A stretch of 64,000 nt of DNA from an uncultured Microbacteriaceae bacterium (GTDB taxonomy: Bacteria > Actinomycetota > Actinomycetes > Actinomycetales > Microbacteriaceae). The notes beneath the pieces were generated by a model. It worked only from the letters and a program-made list of their open reading frames with translations, searched no databases and had not been told where the DNA came from. Below, piece by piece: positions 1-9,535 of the stretch. The DNA lies in contig CANKXX010000005.1 of NCBI GenBank assembly GCA_947487835.1, positions 1 to 64,000 on the forward strand, in the 5' to 3' direction. The first letter of the stretch is position 1. Every line of letters begins with the position of its first letter. Both the position numbers and the translations under genes were made by a program.

Positions 1-1328
1 TCCACGGGCAGCTCGAGGTTCCGCTGCAGATACGGCGACGGGACCGACGGAGCGACAACGCCCGCGAGCTGCTCCCGGGTCGGCTGCGGCACGGCGCTGG
101 TGACCCGATAGTCCTGGCCGCGGGTGGAGGCGTTCGACGTGGCGATCGTCATGCCGTCCGACTCCCAGTACCAGTCGCCGTCGAGCCCGGCCACCTCCGA
201 CGGCGCGTACGGCACCGGGAGCCAGCGCGTGTTCGACGCCTGCACCTGCACGTCGACGACGACCTCGGTCACGGGGGTGTCCTCCGACAGCCCCGGCGCC
301 GGGGCGATGCCGTCGATCGTGTTCCGCTCGTCCGGCAGGATGCGCTCCGGCGCCCAGGTGCGCCCGGTGAACCGGGAGAGCGTCGCCAGCTTGAAGTAGA
401 GGTCCTCGTCGGAGTCGGTCGTGTAGCGGAGGGCCTCGGTGTTGCCCGGGCGGCGCAGGTCGTCGCCGAGGTTGAGGATGGGGTTCACCCGGCCGCTGCT
501 GATCCCGCCGGAGCCGCCGCTGCCCGCGGCCGCGGTGAAGCCGCTCACGGTGAACGCCGGCACCACGTTGGGCACGACGAGGGCGACGACCACCGCGCCG
601 GCCGCGAGCGCCGCGGCGCGCACGCCGAGACGGCCCAGCGCGGGCCCGCCGGAGCCCGCGGAGTCCGCCCGCCGCGTCGGCCACTCCTCGCGCTCCCGCA
701 CCCGGATGTCGGCCCGCAGCAGCCAGAAGTAGAGCACCACGAGCGTCGCGAAGACGGCGAGGTCGAACTCGGTGAACAGCACGGCGCCCGGGATGGCGAG
801 GAGCACGATCAGGGCGACGCCCGTGAGCGCGGGGACGCGGAGCGCGAAGACGAGGATGTCCTGCACCACGGCGACCGCCGCCATGCCGCAGACGACGAGG
901 AAGACGAGCTCGGGCACCGGGGTGGCCGGGGCCCCCTGCACCACCACCTGCACCGTTCCCTGCTGGAAGACGCGGGCGAAGAGCCGGGCGGTGTCGAGCG
1001 TCGGTATGACGCCGAGGAAGGCGGTGGACTGGCCGAAGATCAGGGTGATGAGCAGCAGCCCGGATCCCGCGACGGCGGCGCTCGCCAGCAGGACGTGCCC
1101 GCCGAGCCACCGGACGACGGCGCCGACCCCGAGCATGACGGCGACGACGAGCAGGGACAGCGGCAGCCAGGCGCCGAACCGCAGCACCGGGGTCAGGGCG
1201 CTCACGCCGACGGCGAGCGCGAGGTAGACGGGCAGCAGCAGGCGCCATCCACCGGGCACGGTGCCCTGGGTCACGCGGGAGGACGGGCGGGCCGGGGCGG
1301 CGGCGACCGGGCCGCCGTAGGCGGTCAC
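1..1328 (-). CDS. transglutaminase-like membrane protein, N-terminal part (runs off the left edge)
   Basis: Reading leftwards from a GTG at 1328, an open frame of about 442 codons continues past the window edge. It starts VTAYGGPVAAAP, then has several Leu/Val/Ala-rich membrane segments, then a soluble part that reads WLPVPYAPSEVAGLDGDWYW. This matches the same section of the complete transglutaminase-like protein at 2664-5075 (RWLPVPYAARSIEGLSGDWYW there, first residue aside), so the two are paralogues. The catalytic Cys-His-Asp region would lie beyond the edge. The start overlaps the stop of the DUF58 gene as GTGA, which implies translational coupling. The role is not known from sequence; such proteins sit in the membrane with an outside transglutaminase/protease-like domain. 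Confidence 0.85.
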   Translation of the reverse strand, partial: MTAYGGPVAAAPARPSSRVTQGTVPGGWRLLLPVYLALAVGVSALTPVLRFGAWLPLSLLVVAVMLGVGAVVRWLGGHVLLASAAVAGSGLLLITLIFGQSTAFLGVIPTLDTARLFARVFQQGTVQVVVQGAPATPVPELVFLVVCGMAAVAVVQDILVFALRVPALTGVALIVLLAIPGAVLFTEFDLAVFATLVVLYFWLLRADIRVREREEWPTRRADSAGSGGPALGRLGVRAAALAAGAVVVALVVPNVVPAFTVSGFTAAAGSGGSGGISSGRVNPILNLGDDLRRPGNTEALRYTTDSDEDLYFKLATLSRFTGRTWAPERILPDERNTIDGIAPAPGLSEDTPVTEVVVDVQVQASNTRWLPVPYAPSEVAGLDGDWYWESDGMTIATSNASTRGQDYRVTSAVPQPTREQLAGVVAPSVPSPYLQRNLELPV

Positions 1329-2653
1329 GCGGCGGCCCCGACCCGGTCGAGGGACGCCCAGGCCGCGGCGGGCCCGGAGGCGGGATCGAGGGGAACACAG
1401 GTCCAGCCGCCGTCCTCCAGCGCGCGGCGGGACGCGGCGGGGGTGCCGGGCGGGAGGAACGCCACGGCCGGGTCGCACCAGTGCCGCAGCGTGCGGAGCC
1501 GGTCGGTGTCCCCCTCCGACACGGGGCCGAGCACGGCGAACAGCGGCGTCGCCGACGAGTTGCGGCGCAGCTCGCCCGCGATCGACGGGAACGCGTCGTC
1601 CCCGTCCTCCGCGGGCACCCGCTCGAGCTCGGCCAGGCGCACGAGCAGGTCGCGCTGGGCGCCGTCCTCGGTGCCGCTGTCGCTGCCGACGCGGCTGGCG
1701 ACCGGGCGGCCCGTCTCGAGCACGAGCACCCCGCAGCCGATCGACCGCAGGTGCAGGGCGAGGGACGCCGTGAACTCGACGGCCCGCTCGAATGCCGCGG
1801 CATCGTCATCACCGTCGCCGTCGCCGTCGCCGGTGCGCGTGTCGAGCAGGATGACCGCCTCCGGGTCGCTGCGCTGCTCCTCCTGACGCACCATGAGCTC
1901 GCCGTGCCGGGCGGTGGCGCGCCAGTGCACGCGCCGGAGCGGGTCGCCGGCCAGGTAGCCGCGGGTGATGGCGTCGTCCTCGCCCGCGCTCGACTGGCGG
2001 TGCACCTGGTGCGCGTCGCCGTCGCTGAGCGCCCGGGTGAGGGCGACCGCGGGCAGCCGGCTGATGCGCGGGGTGACGACGAGGTCGTGGGCGGGGCCGA
2101 CGGCGTGGCGCAGCGTGACCAGCCGGAACGGATCCTGCTCGTCGAGGACGAGCGGCCCGATGGGGAACACGCCGCGGCGGTCGGGGGTCAGCGAGTAGCG
2201 CAGCGTCGCCGCCTCCCCGGAGCGCTCCGCCCCGAACTGCGAGCCGCCGAGAGCGGGCATCGCCCCGGGCGGCGTGGACCCGACCGGGGCGGGGAGGAGG
2301 TCGCGCCAGAGGACGGGCGCCGACGCGAGGGGCCGCTCGTTGCGCACGTGCACGCCGACCATCGTGGGGCGGCCGGCCTCCACGATCGCGGGGCCGAACG
2401 ACCGCGTCACGGTCAGCCGCGTGCGGGCGGCGAGGAGGTACAGGGCCGCGAGCACGGGCAGCGCCACCAGGACGACGGACACGAACAGGAACTCGCGCCG
2501 CCCCGTCGCGTAGGCCACGATGAGCGCGCCGATACCCGCCGCGAGCAGGCCGGCGCCGCGGAGGGTCGGCCGCGGCACGCGCCAGGTACGCGCCCGGGCC
2601 ACGAGCGCACGCGCGGCGCGGCGCGCGCTCTGCAGGGGATTTCGGCGGACCAT
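1325..2653 (-). CDS. DUF58 domain protein (vWA-like), copy 1
   Basis: 442 aa. Two hydrophobic segments lie near the N-terminus (about residues 30-75). A soluble region follows, with the DUF58 signature around GDPLRRVHWRATARHGELMV and then a vWA-like half containing ILLDTR. DUF58 proteins are the usual partners of MoxR ATPases and transglutaminase-like membrane proteins, probably in a cell-envelope chaperone or assembly system; the exact role is unknown. It is the same length as, and clearly related to, the DUF58 protein at 5062-6390. It starts 10 bp after the upstream transglutaminase gene ends and overlaps the next one by GTGA. Confidence 0.9.
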   Translation of the reverse strand: MVRRNPLQSARRAARALVARARTWRVPRPTLRGAGLLAAGIGALIVAYATGRREFLFVSVVLVALPVLAALYLLAARTRLTVTRSFGPAIVEAGRPTMVGVHVRNERPLASAPVLWRDLLPAPVGSTPPGAMPALGGSQFGAERSGEAATLRYSLTPDRRGVFPIGPLVLDEQDPFRLVTLRHAVGPAHDLVVTPRISRLPAVALTRALSDGDAHQVHRQSSAGEDDAITRGYLAGDPLRRVHWRATARHGELMVRQEEQRSDPEAVILLDTRTGDGDGDGDDDAAAFERAVEFTASLALHLRSIGCGVLVLETGRPVASRVGSDSGTEDGAQRDLLVRLAELERVPAEDGDDAFPSIAGELRRNSSATPLFAVLGPVSEGDTDRLRTLRHWCDPAVAFLPPGTPAASRRALEDGGWTCVPLDPASGPAAAWASLDRVGAAA

Positions 2654-2663
2654 GCGCGGGATT

Positions 2664-5075
2664 CTAGGCGGCTCTGCTGAGGCCGGGTCTGGACGGGAGC
2701 AGGGAGGCGGGCAGGAGCGCGGCCGTCAGCCGCACCCGGTACGGCGCCACGGCGTTCAGCGCCCCGACGACGAGGGCCGCGTCCGCGGCCAGCGCGGCGC
2801 CCGCGTCCGGCGGGAGGGACGCCCCGCCGCCGCTTTCCGGCCTGCCGAAGCTCTCCCGCTCGAAGGCCGACCGGATGCGGGCCAGGGCGGCGCACTCGGG
2901 CCCGCCGAGCCCCTCGATTTCCGCGAGGCGGCCGGCGAAGGCCCGTGGGGTGTCGGCGGACGGGACGGGCAGCCGGAGGTCGAGCGCGGCGTCCTGCACC
3001 TCGCGCCACGCATCCCTCGCGCTGCCGCGCCCCGCGCGAAGGCGCAGGAGCCGGGACCGGCGCACGGCGGCGCGCGCCAGCGCGGGGGCGAGCAGGACGA
3101 GGGCGAGCAGGGTGATCGCGCCGATGCCGTTCCAGGAGTCCCGCTCGGCCGCCGCGCCCGCGCTGAGCCCGAGCGCCTCATCCCGCAGCTCCCGCGGGTC
3201 GACGGCCTGACCGGGCGACGGCGCCGCCTCGGGCGCCACGTCGTCGGCGCCGGGCTCCGCCGCGACCGGCGCCGCGTACTCGGGCACCGAGCCCCGCCCG
3301 GGCGTCGGCTCGAACGGCACCCAGCCGACCGACTCGAAGTACAGCTCGGGCCACGCGTGCGCGTCGCGTCCGGTGACCTCCCAGATGCGCCTGCCGTCGC
3401 GCTCGCCGTCGGTGCGGTCGCCGTAGGTGTAGCCGACGGCGACCCGCGAAGGGATGCCGACGACCCGGGCGAGGAGCGCCATCGCCGACGAGAAGTGGAT
3501 GCAGTAGCCGGCCTTCTCGTCGAGGAAGCGGGCGATGAGCTCGGGTCCGCTGCCGTCGTACCCGCCGCGGACCGGCGCCTGCTCGGAATAGTCGAAGGTG
3601 CCCCTGCGGAAGTGGTCCTGGAGCGCGACGGCGCGGGCGTAGTCCGTGGTGAGGCCGGCGGTGACCTCGTTCGCCACGGCGACGAGGGACTCCGGCACCC
3701 CGTCGCGCGGGAGGTCGAGCTCCTGGCTCAGCCGCTGGGGGTCCGGCCTCCCCGCGCTCGCGAGCTGCTCGCGGGTCGGCAGCACCGTCGCGCTCTCCAC
3801 CCGGTAGAGCTGACCGGCGGTCGACGCGTCGCGCGACTGCACCGTGAGCGCCGCGGGCTCCCAGTACCAGTCCCCGCTCAGGCCCTCGATCGACCGGGCC
3901 GCATACGGAACGGGGAGCCAGCGGCTGCCGGCGTCCATGAACTGGATCTCGGTCGTCACCGCCTCCGTCTCGATGCGGTCGGTGAGCCCGGGGGGCGGGC
4001 CGATGCGGTCCGGCGTCCGTTTCGTGTTGAGCCGGAAGGGCCGTGGCTGCCACGTCGTGTCGTCGAAGGAGGTGAGCACCGCCGCCCGCAGGTAGGAGGG
4101 CCGGTTCTCGGTGCTCGTGTAGTTGAACACCGGCACGTCGCTCCTCGACCGGAGGTCGTCCTCGAGGGCCACGATCGGGTTGAGCGCTCCCCCGCCCCGG
4201 CCGCCGGAGCCCCCGCCGAAGAGCGAGGGGAAGGTGGGCAGCGAGGCCGGCATCCCGAGCGGCAGCACGAGGGCCCCGCCGATCGCCACCGCCGTGAGCA
4301 CGACGGCGCGACCCCCCGCGACCCGGTGCGCTCCCGCGCCGGACCTCGCGGTGATCCCGGTGATCCTCGCACCCGTGCCCGGCCGGACCGCGCCCGGGAC
4401 CGGCCCGTCGGCGGCGTCCGGAGCGGATGCGGTGGCGCGCCGGGTGTCGGCACGCCAGCGGACCCCGGCGCGCAGGAGGAAGGCGTACGCGGCCGCGCAG
4501 AGCACGAACGAGCCGGCGGACGCGCCGCCCGCGACGAGGGGCGCGATGGCGAGCACCCAGAACAGCGGCACCCCCGCCAGGGCCGGGGTGCGCGCGAGGA
4601 AGGTCAGCGCGTCGAGCACGAAGGCGAGGCCGGCCACCCCGAGCAGCAGGAGGAAGGCGACGGGCCGGTCGACGTCGAGGGGTGCCGCGCCGTCCCGCAG
4701 GGCCTGGATCCCGCCGCGGGCGAGCGCCTCGATGCTGCGCAACGTGCGGCCGGTCGGCAGCACGCCGGCGAGGAGGCTCGCCTGGGTGAAGGCGAGCACG
4801 ATGCCGACGCCCGCGGCGAGCACGGGCGCGGTCGCCGAGACCAGGGTGGGCATGCGCAGCGCACGCAGCCACGCGCCGCCGCCGACGACGACGGCCGTCA
4901 CGAGCGCGGCGAGCGCCCACCAGGCGCCCGGGGCGAACACCGGGGAGAGCGCCGCGACCCCGGCGAGCGTGAGGAGGGCGACGGCCGCGCTGAGCGACGC
5001 GGACCCGGGCACCCGGGGCAGCGACAGCAGGCCGCGCGCGGCGGCCCACGGCAGCCGGAGGTCAGACGTGCTCAT
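2664..5075 (-). CDS. transglutaminase-like membrane protein (DUF3488/DUF4129 type)
   Basis: 803 aa. The N-terminal third is a bundle of membrane helices. The middle has the transglutaminase core: Cys in KAGYCIHFSSAMALLARVVG, then GIPSRVAVGYTYGD, then His and Asp context in GRDAHAWPELYFESVGWVPF. One more membrane helix (ITLLALVLLAPALARAAV) and a cytoplasmic C-terminal part follow. The layout is typical of actinobacterial proteins encoded beside MoxR and DUF58. The catalytic Cys-His pair is present, so it is probably an active peptidase or crosslinking enzyme acting outside the membrane; the substrate is unknown. Its ATG lies 14 nt inside the end of the upstream DUF58 gene. Confidence 0.92.
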   Translation of the reverse strand: MSTSDLRLPWAAARGLLSLPRVPGSASLSAAVALLTLAGVAALSPVFAPGAWWALAALVTAVVVGGGAWLRALRMPTLVSATAPVLAAGVGIVLAFTQASLLAGVLPTGRTLRSIEALARGGIQALRDGAAPLDVDRPVAFLLLLGVAGLAFVLDALTFLARTPALAGVPLFWVLAIAPLVAGGASAGSFVLCAAAYAFLLRAGVRWRADTRRATASAPDAADGPVPGAVRPGTGARITGITARSGAGAHRVAGGRAVVLTAVAIGGALVLPLGMPASLPTFPSLFGGGSGGRGGGALNPIVALEDDLRSRSDVPVFNYTSTENRPSYLRAAVLTSFDDTTWQPRPFRLNTKRTPDRIGPPPGLTDRIETEAVTTEIQFMDAGSRWLPVPYAARSIEGLSGDWYWEPAALTVQSRDASTAGQLYRVESATVLPTREQLASAGRPDPQRLSQELDLPRDGVPESLVAVANEVTAGLTTDYARAVALQDHFRRGTFDYSEQAPVRGGYDGSGPELIARFLDEKAGYCIHFSSAMALLARVVGIPSRVAVGYTYGDRTDGERDGRRIWEVTGRDAHAWPELYFESVGWVPFEPTPGRGSVPEYAAPVAAEPGADDVAPEAAPSPGQAVDPRELRDEALGLSAGAAAERDSWNGIGAITLLALVLLAPALARAAVRRSRLLRLRAGRGSARDAWREVQDAALDLRLPVPSADTPRAFAGRLAEIEGLGGPECAALARIRSAFERESFGRPESGGGASLPPDAGAALAADAALVVGALNAVAPYRVRLTAALLPASLLPSRPGLSRAA

Positions 5076-6390
5076 GGTGCACCGTGCGCTCGCCGATGCG
5101 CCGCCAGACGGCGGCGAGGTCGTCCCCCGTGCCGACGCGCACGCAGGTCCAGCCGGCGCCGGTCAGCGTCGACTCCTCGTCCGGCTCCGGGTCGTTGGTG
5201 ACGAGGAAGGCGACGGCCGGGTCGGCGAGGGGGCGCAGGGTGGCCAGGCGCTCCGCCTCGTCCGCGGTCGGCGACCCGAGCACGGCGAAGAGCGGCGTGC
5301 CGCCGCCCCGGCGCCGGAGCTCGCCGCTGAGCCGGTCCGCGAAGGCGCGGTCGACGGCCCCGGGCGAGCCCACGGCCGCGAGCCCCGCGAGGAACTCCTC
5401 CGACCCGCCCGGCGCGCCGAACGCCTCCCGGGGGCGCACGAGCCAGCCGGTCCGCGCGGCGGACTGCAGCACGTCGACCTCGTACCCGCCGCCCTGCAGG
5501 TGCAGGGCCACCGAGGCGCAGAGCTCGATGGCGCGCTCGAAGTCGTCCGCCTGCCGCAGGGTCCCGTCGAACACGCCGATGCCGTGCGCGTGCGGATAGC
5601 TGCGCGGCCGGGTGTCGAGGAACACGACCGCCTCCGGGTTGCTGCGCGGCTCCTCCTGCCGCACCATGAGTTCGCCGAATCGCGCGGTGCTGCGCCAGTG
5701 CACGCGCCGTTTGGCGTCGCCGGGCCGGTACTCGCGGGTGATCAGGTCGTCGTCGCCCATCACGCCGTGCCGCTGCAGTTCGGCGGCCGACCCGTCCGCG
5801 ACGGCCCTGCCGAACGGGACCTCGGGCAGGGGCGTGATGCGCGGCGTCACGACGAGCGGATCCGCCGCGCCGACCTCCACGGTGCGCAGGACGAGGCCGA
5901 AGGGATCCTGGCTCGCGACGACGAAGGGGCCGATCGGGTAGACGCCGCGGTGCTCGGGCTGGAGCGCATAGCCGAGCTCGGTCGCGTCGTCCGTGCCGGC
6001 GACGGCCCTCAGCAGCGACCCGCCGAGCACCGGCAGCTCCGCCGAGGGCGTCGGCCCGACCTCGGGCGGAACGGTGTCGAACCAGTGGGCCTCCGGGGAG
6101 GCGGTGCCGCCGTCGTTGCGCACGGCCAGCGAGACGCGGACGGCCCTGCCCGCCTCGACGGCCTCCGGCTCGAAGGTGCGGATGACGGAGAAGCGCGGGC
6201 GGCCGACGGCGAGCAGGAGGGCGCCGAGGGCCGGCATCAGGCCGAGGAAGAACGCGAGGACGAGCAGCTCGCGGCGGTCGAGCGCGTACGCGAGCACGAG
6301 GGAGGCGGCGGCCGCGCTGACGAACGCGAAGCCGCGCATGCTGAGGCGCGGCCGGAAGGCCCGACCCGGGTGCCGCCCCCGCGAGGACAT
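5062..6390 (-). CDS. DUF58 domain protein (vWA-like), copy 2
   Basis: 442 aa. Two membrane helices lie near residues 15-55. The core contains GDAKRRVHWRSTARFGELMV and VVFLDTRPRSY, the DUF58/vWA-like section. It follows the MoxR gene by 15 bp and overlaps the transglutaminase gene by 14 nt, so it is the first DUF58 of a moxR-DUF58-TGase-DUF58-TGase operon. Its resemblance to the 1325-2653 protein points to tandem duplication of a DUF58/TGase pair. Function is inferred only from the family: a partner of a MoxR ATPase. Confidence 0.9.
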   Translation of the reverse strand: MSSRGRHPGRAFRPRLSMRGFAFVSAAAASLVLAYALDRRELLVLAFFLGLMPALGALLLAVGRPRFSVIRTFEPEAVEAGRAVRVSLAVRNDGGTASPEAHWFDTVPPEVGPTPSAELPVLGGSLLRAVAGTDDATELGYALQPEHRGVYPIGPFVVASQDPFGLVLRTVEVGAADPLVVTPRITPLPEVPFGRAVADGSAAELQRHGVMGDDDLITREYRPGDAKRRVHWRSTARFGELMVRQEEPRSNPEAVVFLDTRPRSYPHAHGIGVFDGTLRQADDFERAIELCASVALHLQGGGYEVDVLQSAARTGWLVRPREAFGAPGGSEEFLAGLAAVGSPGAVDRAFADRLSGELRRRGGGTPLFAVLGSPTADEAERLATLRPLADPAVAFLVTNDPEPDEESTLTGAGWTCVRVGTGDDLAAVWRRIGERTVHHEHV

Positions 6391-6405
6391 GGCCGGTGGC
6401 CCCGC

Positions 6406-7452
6406 CTAGGCGCCCGCGGACAGCGGGACGGGGGTCGCCGCGAGGATGCGATCCACGACGTCGGCCACGGCCGCGGCCCCGTGCCCCCGCTGACCGAGCG
6501 CCCGGCTGGTCGGCATGAGGCGGTGCCCGAGCACGGAGACGGCGAGCGCGTCGATGTCGTCGGGCAGCACGAACTCCCGCCCCTCGAGGGCCGCTCGGGC
6601 CTTCGCGGCGCGAACCAGGTGCAGGGTGGCGCGGGGACTGGCGCCGAGCCGGAGCTCGGGATGGTGACGCGTCGCCTGCACGATGTGCACGGCGTACTGC
6701 TTGACCGGCTGGGACACGAACACGGTGCGCGCCGCCGCCATCATGGCGGCGAGCTGGTCGCCCGTGGCGACGGCCTCGAGGGCGTCGAGCGGGCTCGACA
6801 GGTCGCGGGAGTGCAGCATGTCGAGCTCGGCGGCGGCATCCGGGTAGCCCATAGAGATGCGGGCCATGAACCGGTCGCGCTGAGCCTCGGGCAGCGCGTA
6901 GGTGCCCTCCATCTCGACCGGGTTCTGCGTGGCGATGACGGTGAACGGCGAGGACAGCGGGTGCGTGACGCCGTCGACGGAGACCTGGTGCTCCTCCATG
7001 CACTCGAGCAGGGCGGACTGCGTCTTCGGGCTGGCGCGGTTGATCTCGTCGCCGATGACGATGTTCGCGAACACGGCGCCCGGCTGGAACTCGAAGCGGC
7101 GCTCCACCTGGTTGTAGATGGAGACGCCCGTCACGTCGGACGGCAGCAGGTCGGGCGTGAACTGGATGCGGTTCACCGTGCAGTTCACCGAGGTCGCGAG
7201 GGCCTTCGCCAGCACCGTCTTGCCGACGCCGGGCACGTCCTCGATGAGCAGGTGCCCCTCGGCGAGCAGCACCGTGAGCGCCATCTGCGCCGCCTCGTGC
7301 TTGCCGGAGATCACCGACTCGATGTTGCCGATGATGCGGTCCGCGAGGGCGCGCACCTCATCGAGGGACAGAGCGGCATCGCTCTCCTCGAGCTGCCCGG
7401 TTGCCCCGCCCGGGGCGGAGTTCGTCGCAGCCGCGACCGAGTAATTGTTCAC
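6406..7452 (-). CDS. MoxR-family AAA+ ATPase
   Basis: 348 aa with a GTG start and the SD GGGAG 7 nt upstream. Walker A is EDVPGVGKT (about 71-79); Walker B and sensor follow in IGDEINRASPKTQSALLECM, and ATQNPVEMEGTYALPEAQRD is the usual MoxR sequence. MoxR ATPases are thought to act as chaperones or remodelling factors for vWA/DUF58 proteins. As the first gene of a five-gene block it probably drives expression and action of the two DUF58/transglutaminase pairs behind it. Confidence 0.95.
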   Translation of the reverse strand: MNNYSVAAATNSAPGGATGQLEESDAALSLDEVRALADRIIGNIESVISGKHEAAQMALTVLLAEGHLLIEDVPGVGKTVLAKALATSVNCTVNRIQFTPDLLPSDVTGVSIYNQVERRFEFQPGAVFANIVIGDEINRASPKTQSALLECMEEHQVSVDGVTHPLSSPFTVIATQNPVEMEGTYALPEAQRDRFMARISMGYPDAAAELDMLHSRDLSSPLDALEAVATGDQLAAMMAAARTVFVSQPVKQYAVHIVQATRHHPELRLGASPRATLHLVRAAKARAALEGREFVLPDDIDALAVSVLGHRLMPTSRALGQRGHGAAAVADVVDRILAATPVPLSAGA

Positions 7453-7577
7453 GCAGGTTCTCCCGAAACGTCGCAGACGTGCCCTGATCCTACGTCACGC
7501 TTCCACGACCGCAGCAGGGAGATCGGCGGAGGCGGCGGGGCCGCGGCGCGCGCTGCACCGGGGCCCCGCGACGGGCG

Positions 7578-9290
7578 TCAGAGCGAGAACTCGTAGCCGC
7601 CCGCGTCGCGCACGCGCCCGCCGATCTGCCGGGTGTACGCGTCGTCGTTGAGCTCGAGCGCGCGCAGCTGGCGCCCGACCTCCCGCGCCTGGCCCTTGCA
7701 GAAGTTGATCGCGACCGTCTTCTCCGCCGCGGCAGCCGTGACGCCGGTGCGGGAGAAGGACGCGGACGCGCGCGAGACGACCGCGACCTGGGCGTAGATG
7801 CCCGAGGCGACGGCGGTGAGCCGCTTCTGGATCAGCTGCTTCTCCTGCACCCGCTTGCCGTACTTGCGAAGGGCCGTCTCTGCGGCGATCCGCAGCCGCC
7901 CGGTCTGGTCGGCGATGGCCGCGCTCTGCCGCGCGAGCGCCGGGTGGGCGCCCGTCACGCGGTCGGGCCGCAGCGCCCGGTTGACGCGACCGGCGAGGTA
8001 CGGCGCGAGCACGCCGATGGACTTCGCCGGCTCGCTGATGCTGAGGCTCTTCACGTCGGGCAGGTCCTCGGAGAGCGCCTTCAGGCCGTTGAGCGCGACG
8101 AACGCGCGCATCACGTCGTTCGAGCCCTCGAAGATCGGGAAGATGCGGAAGTCGCGCAGCGCCTTGGAGAGCGGGTTCTGCGTCATGTAGGCCTCGCCGC
8201 CGTGCACCTGCACCGCGCGGTTGAGGGCGTACCAGCCCAGATCGCTCGCCACGATCTTCGTCATCGCCGACTCGAGGGAGAAGTCGCTGTCGCCGCGGTC
8301 GACCAGGCCGGTCGTGAGGTAGGACATCGACTCGAGGCCGTAGATCTGCGTGTTCATCCACGCCACCTTGTCCTCGACGAGCTCGAAGTCGATCAGGGGG
8401 CGGCCGAACTGGTGCCGGGTGTTCGCGTGCTCGAGGGTCAGGTCGAGGAAGCGCTTCATGCCGCCCGCGATCGACGTGCCCATCGACATCCGGCCGTTGT
8501 TGAGGGTGTTCATCGCGATGCGGAAGCCGTCGCCGGGCTCGCCCAGCAGGTTCTCCGCCGGCACCCGGACGTCGGTGAAGCACACCCGCTGCAGGCTGTT
8601 GGCGCGCAGACCGAGCGTGTCGAAGCGCGGTCCCGTCGTGACGCCCGTCATGCCCTTCTCCACGACGAGCGCGACGTGGCCGAGCTCGCTGCGCGCGAAG
8701 ACGGTGAGCACGTCCTTGTCGCCGTTGCCGATCCAGCGCTTCTCGCCGTTGAGCAGCCAGCTGCCGTCGCTCTGCCGCTCCGCGCGGGTCTCGAGGTTGT
8801 AGGCGTCCGACCCGACGTTGGGCTCGGTCAGGGCGAAGGCGGCGAGCGTGCGGCCGGCCGCGAGGTCGGGCAGCCAGCGGGCCTTCTGATCGTCCGTGCC
8901 GTAGAGGTGCAGGGGCTTGGTGCCGATCGACTGGTGCACCCCCATGACGACGGCGAGGGTGCCGTCGGCGCGGCCGAACTCCTCCATGACGCGGCAGTAC
9001 CCGCTCTGGCTGAGGCCCTGGCCGCCGTACTGCGGGTCGACGAACAGGCCGAGGAGGCCGCGTTCGCCGAGGTCACGGATGGTGTCGTCGCCGACCCAGC
9101 GGTCCGCCTCCGCCCGGACGGGGTCGTAGTCGTTCTCGAGATAGTCGCGCGCCGACGCCGCGAGCGCCTCGACGCGCCGCTTCTCCTCGCCCTCGAAGAG
9201 CCGGAACGGCATGGCGATCTCGGACGCGACCTGCCCGAGGAAGAGCTGTTTGGTGAAGGAGGGCAGCTGTGCCCGGTCTACTCGTGCCAT
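7578..9290 (-). CDS. acyl-CoA dehydrogenase, VLCAD/ACAD9-like
   Basis: 570 aa from ATG 9290; an in-frame GTG at 9311 would add seven residues but has no better ribosome site. It oxidises acyl-CoA to trans-2-enoyl-CoA using FAD and passes electrons to ETF. Visible are the acyl-CoA/FAD region AFALTEPNVGSDAYNL, the GGEAYMTQNPLSKALRDFRI segment, and the catalytic glutamate in FPIFEGSNDVMRAF (about E388), placed as in very-long-chain enzymes (FEGTND) rather than short-chain ones. About 160 further residues form the extra C-terminal helical domain typical of VLCAD/ACAD9. Length and motif support long-chain beta-oxidation. It stands alone, with no ETF or thiolase gene beside it. Confidence 0.9.
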   Translation of the reverse strand: MARVDRAQLPSFTKQLFLGQVASEIAMPFRLFEGEEKRRVEALAASARDYLENDYDPVRAEADRWVGDDTIRDLGERGLLGLFVDPQYGGQGLSQSGYCRVMEEFGRADGTLAVVMGVHQSIGTKPLHLYGTDDQKARWLPDLAAGRTLAAFALTEPNVGSDAYNLETRAERQSDGSWLLNGEKRWIGNGDKDVLTVFARSELGHVALVVEKGMTGVTTGPRFDTLGLRANSLQRVCFTDVRVPAENLLGEPGDGFRIAMNTLNNGRMSMGTSIAGGMKRFLDLTLEHANTRHQFGRPLIDFELVEDKVAWMNTQIYGLESMSYLTTGLVDRGDSDFSLESAMTKIVASDLGWYALNRAVQVHGGEAYMTQNPLSKALRDFRIFPIFEGSNDVMRAFVALNGLKALSEDLPDVKSLSISEPAKSIGVLAPYLAGRVNRALRPDRVTGAHPALARQSAAIADQTGRLRIAAETALRKYGKRVQEKQLIQKRLTAVASGIYAQVAVVSRASASFSRTGVTAAAAEKTVAINFCKGQAREVGRQLRALELNDDAYTRQIGGRVRDAGGYEFSL

Positions 9291-9417
9291 GGGTCCCGAT
9301 TGTGGGGACACCGCGGTCGCCGCTCGAATCCGTTGTGCGATCCCTACTACTCCGCCTCGGTCCCCGCCCGCGGGTGCTGTCGGATCCGCCCGTCCCTGCG
9401 CTCCGTGTTCCGGATCC

Positions 9418-9480
9418 CCGTGTCCCCGTGTCCCCGTGTCCCGTGTCCCCGTGTCCCCGTGTCCCCGTGTCCCGTGTCCC
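9418..9480. repeat. short tandem repeat (CCCGTGTCC-like units)
   Basis: About seven 9-10 bp units of CCCCGTGTC with irregular loss of one C lie in the gap between the acyl-CoA dehydrogenase and rsmD. A second simple run (ttcagggttcaggggtcagg) follows at about 9484-9510. The unit lengths vary by one base, as expected from slippage. Confidence 0.85.
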
Positions 9481-9535
9481 GGGTTCAGGGTTCAGGGGTC
9501 AGGGGTCAGGCTCAGCTGCGTGCCCGTGTTCCGAA

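Noticed and set aside
2520-7596. Long plus-strand open frames opposite the MoxR/DUF58/transglutaminase genes (893 and 1157 codons)
   Set aside because: Low-complexity Arg/Gly/Pro-rich translations with no motif; the minus-strand products have full families and motifs.
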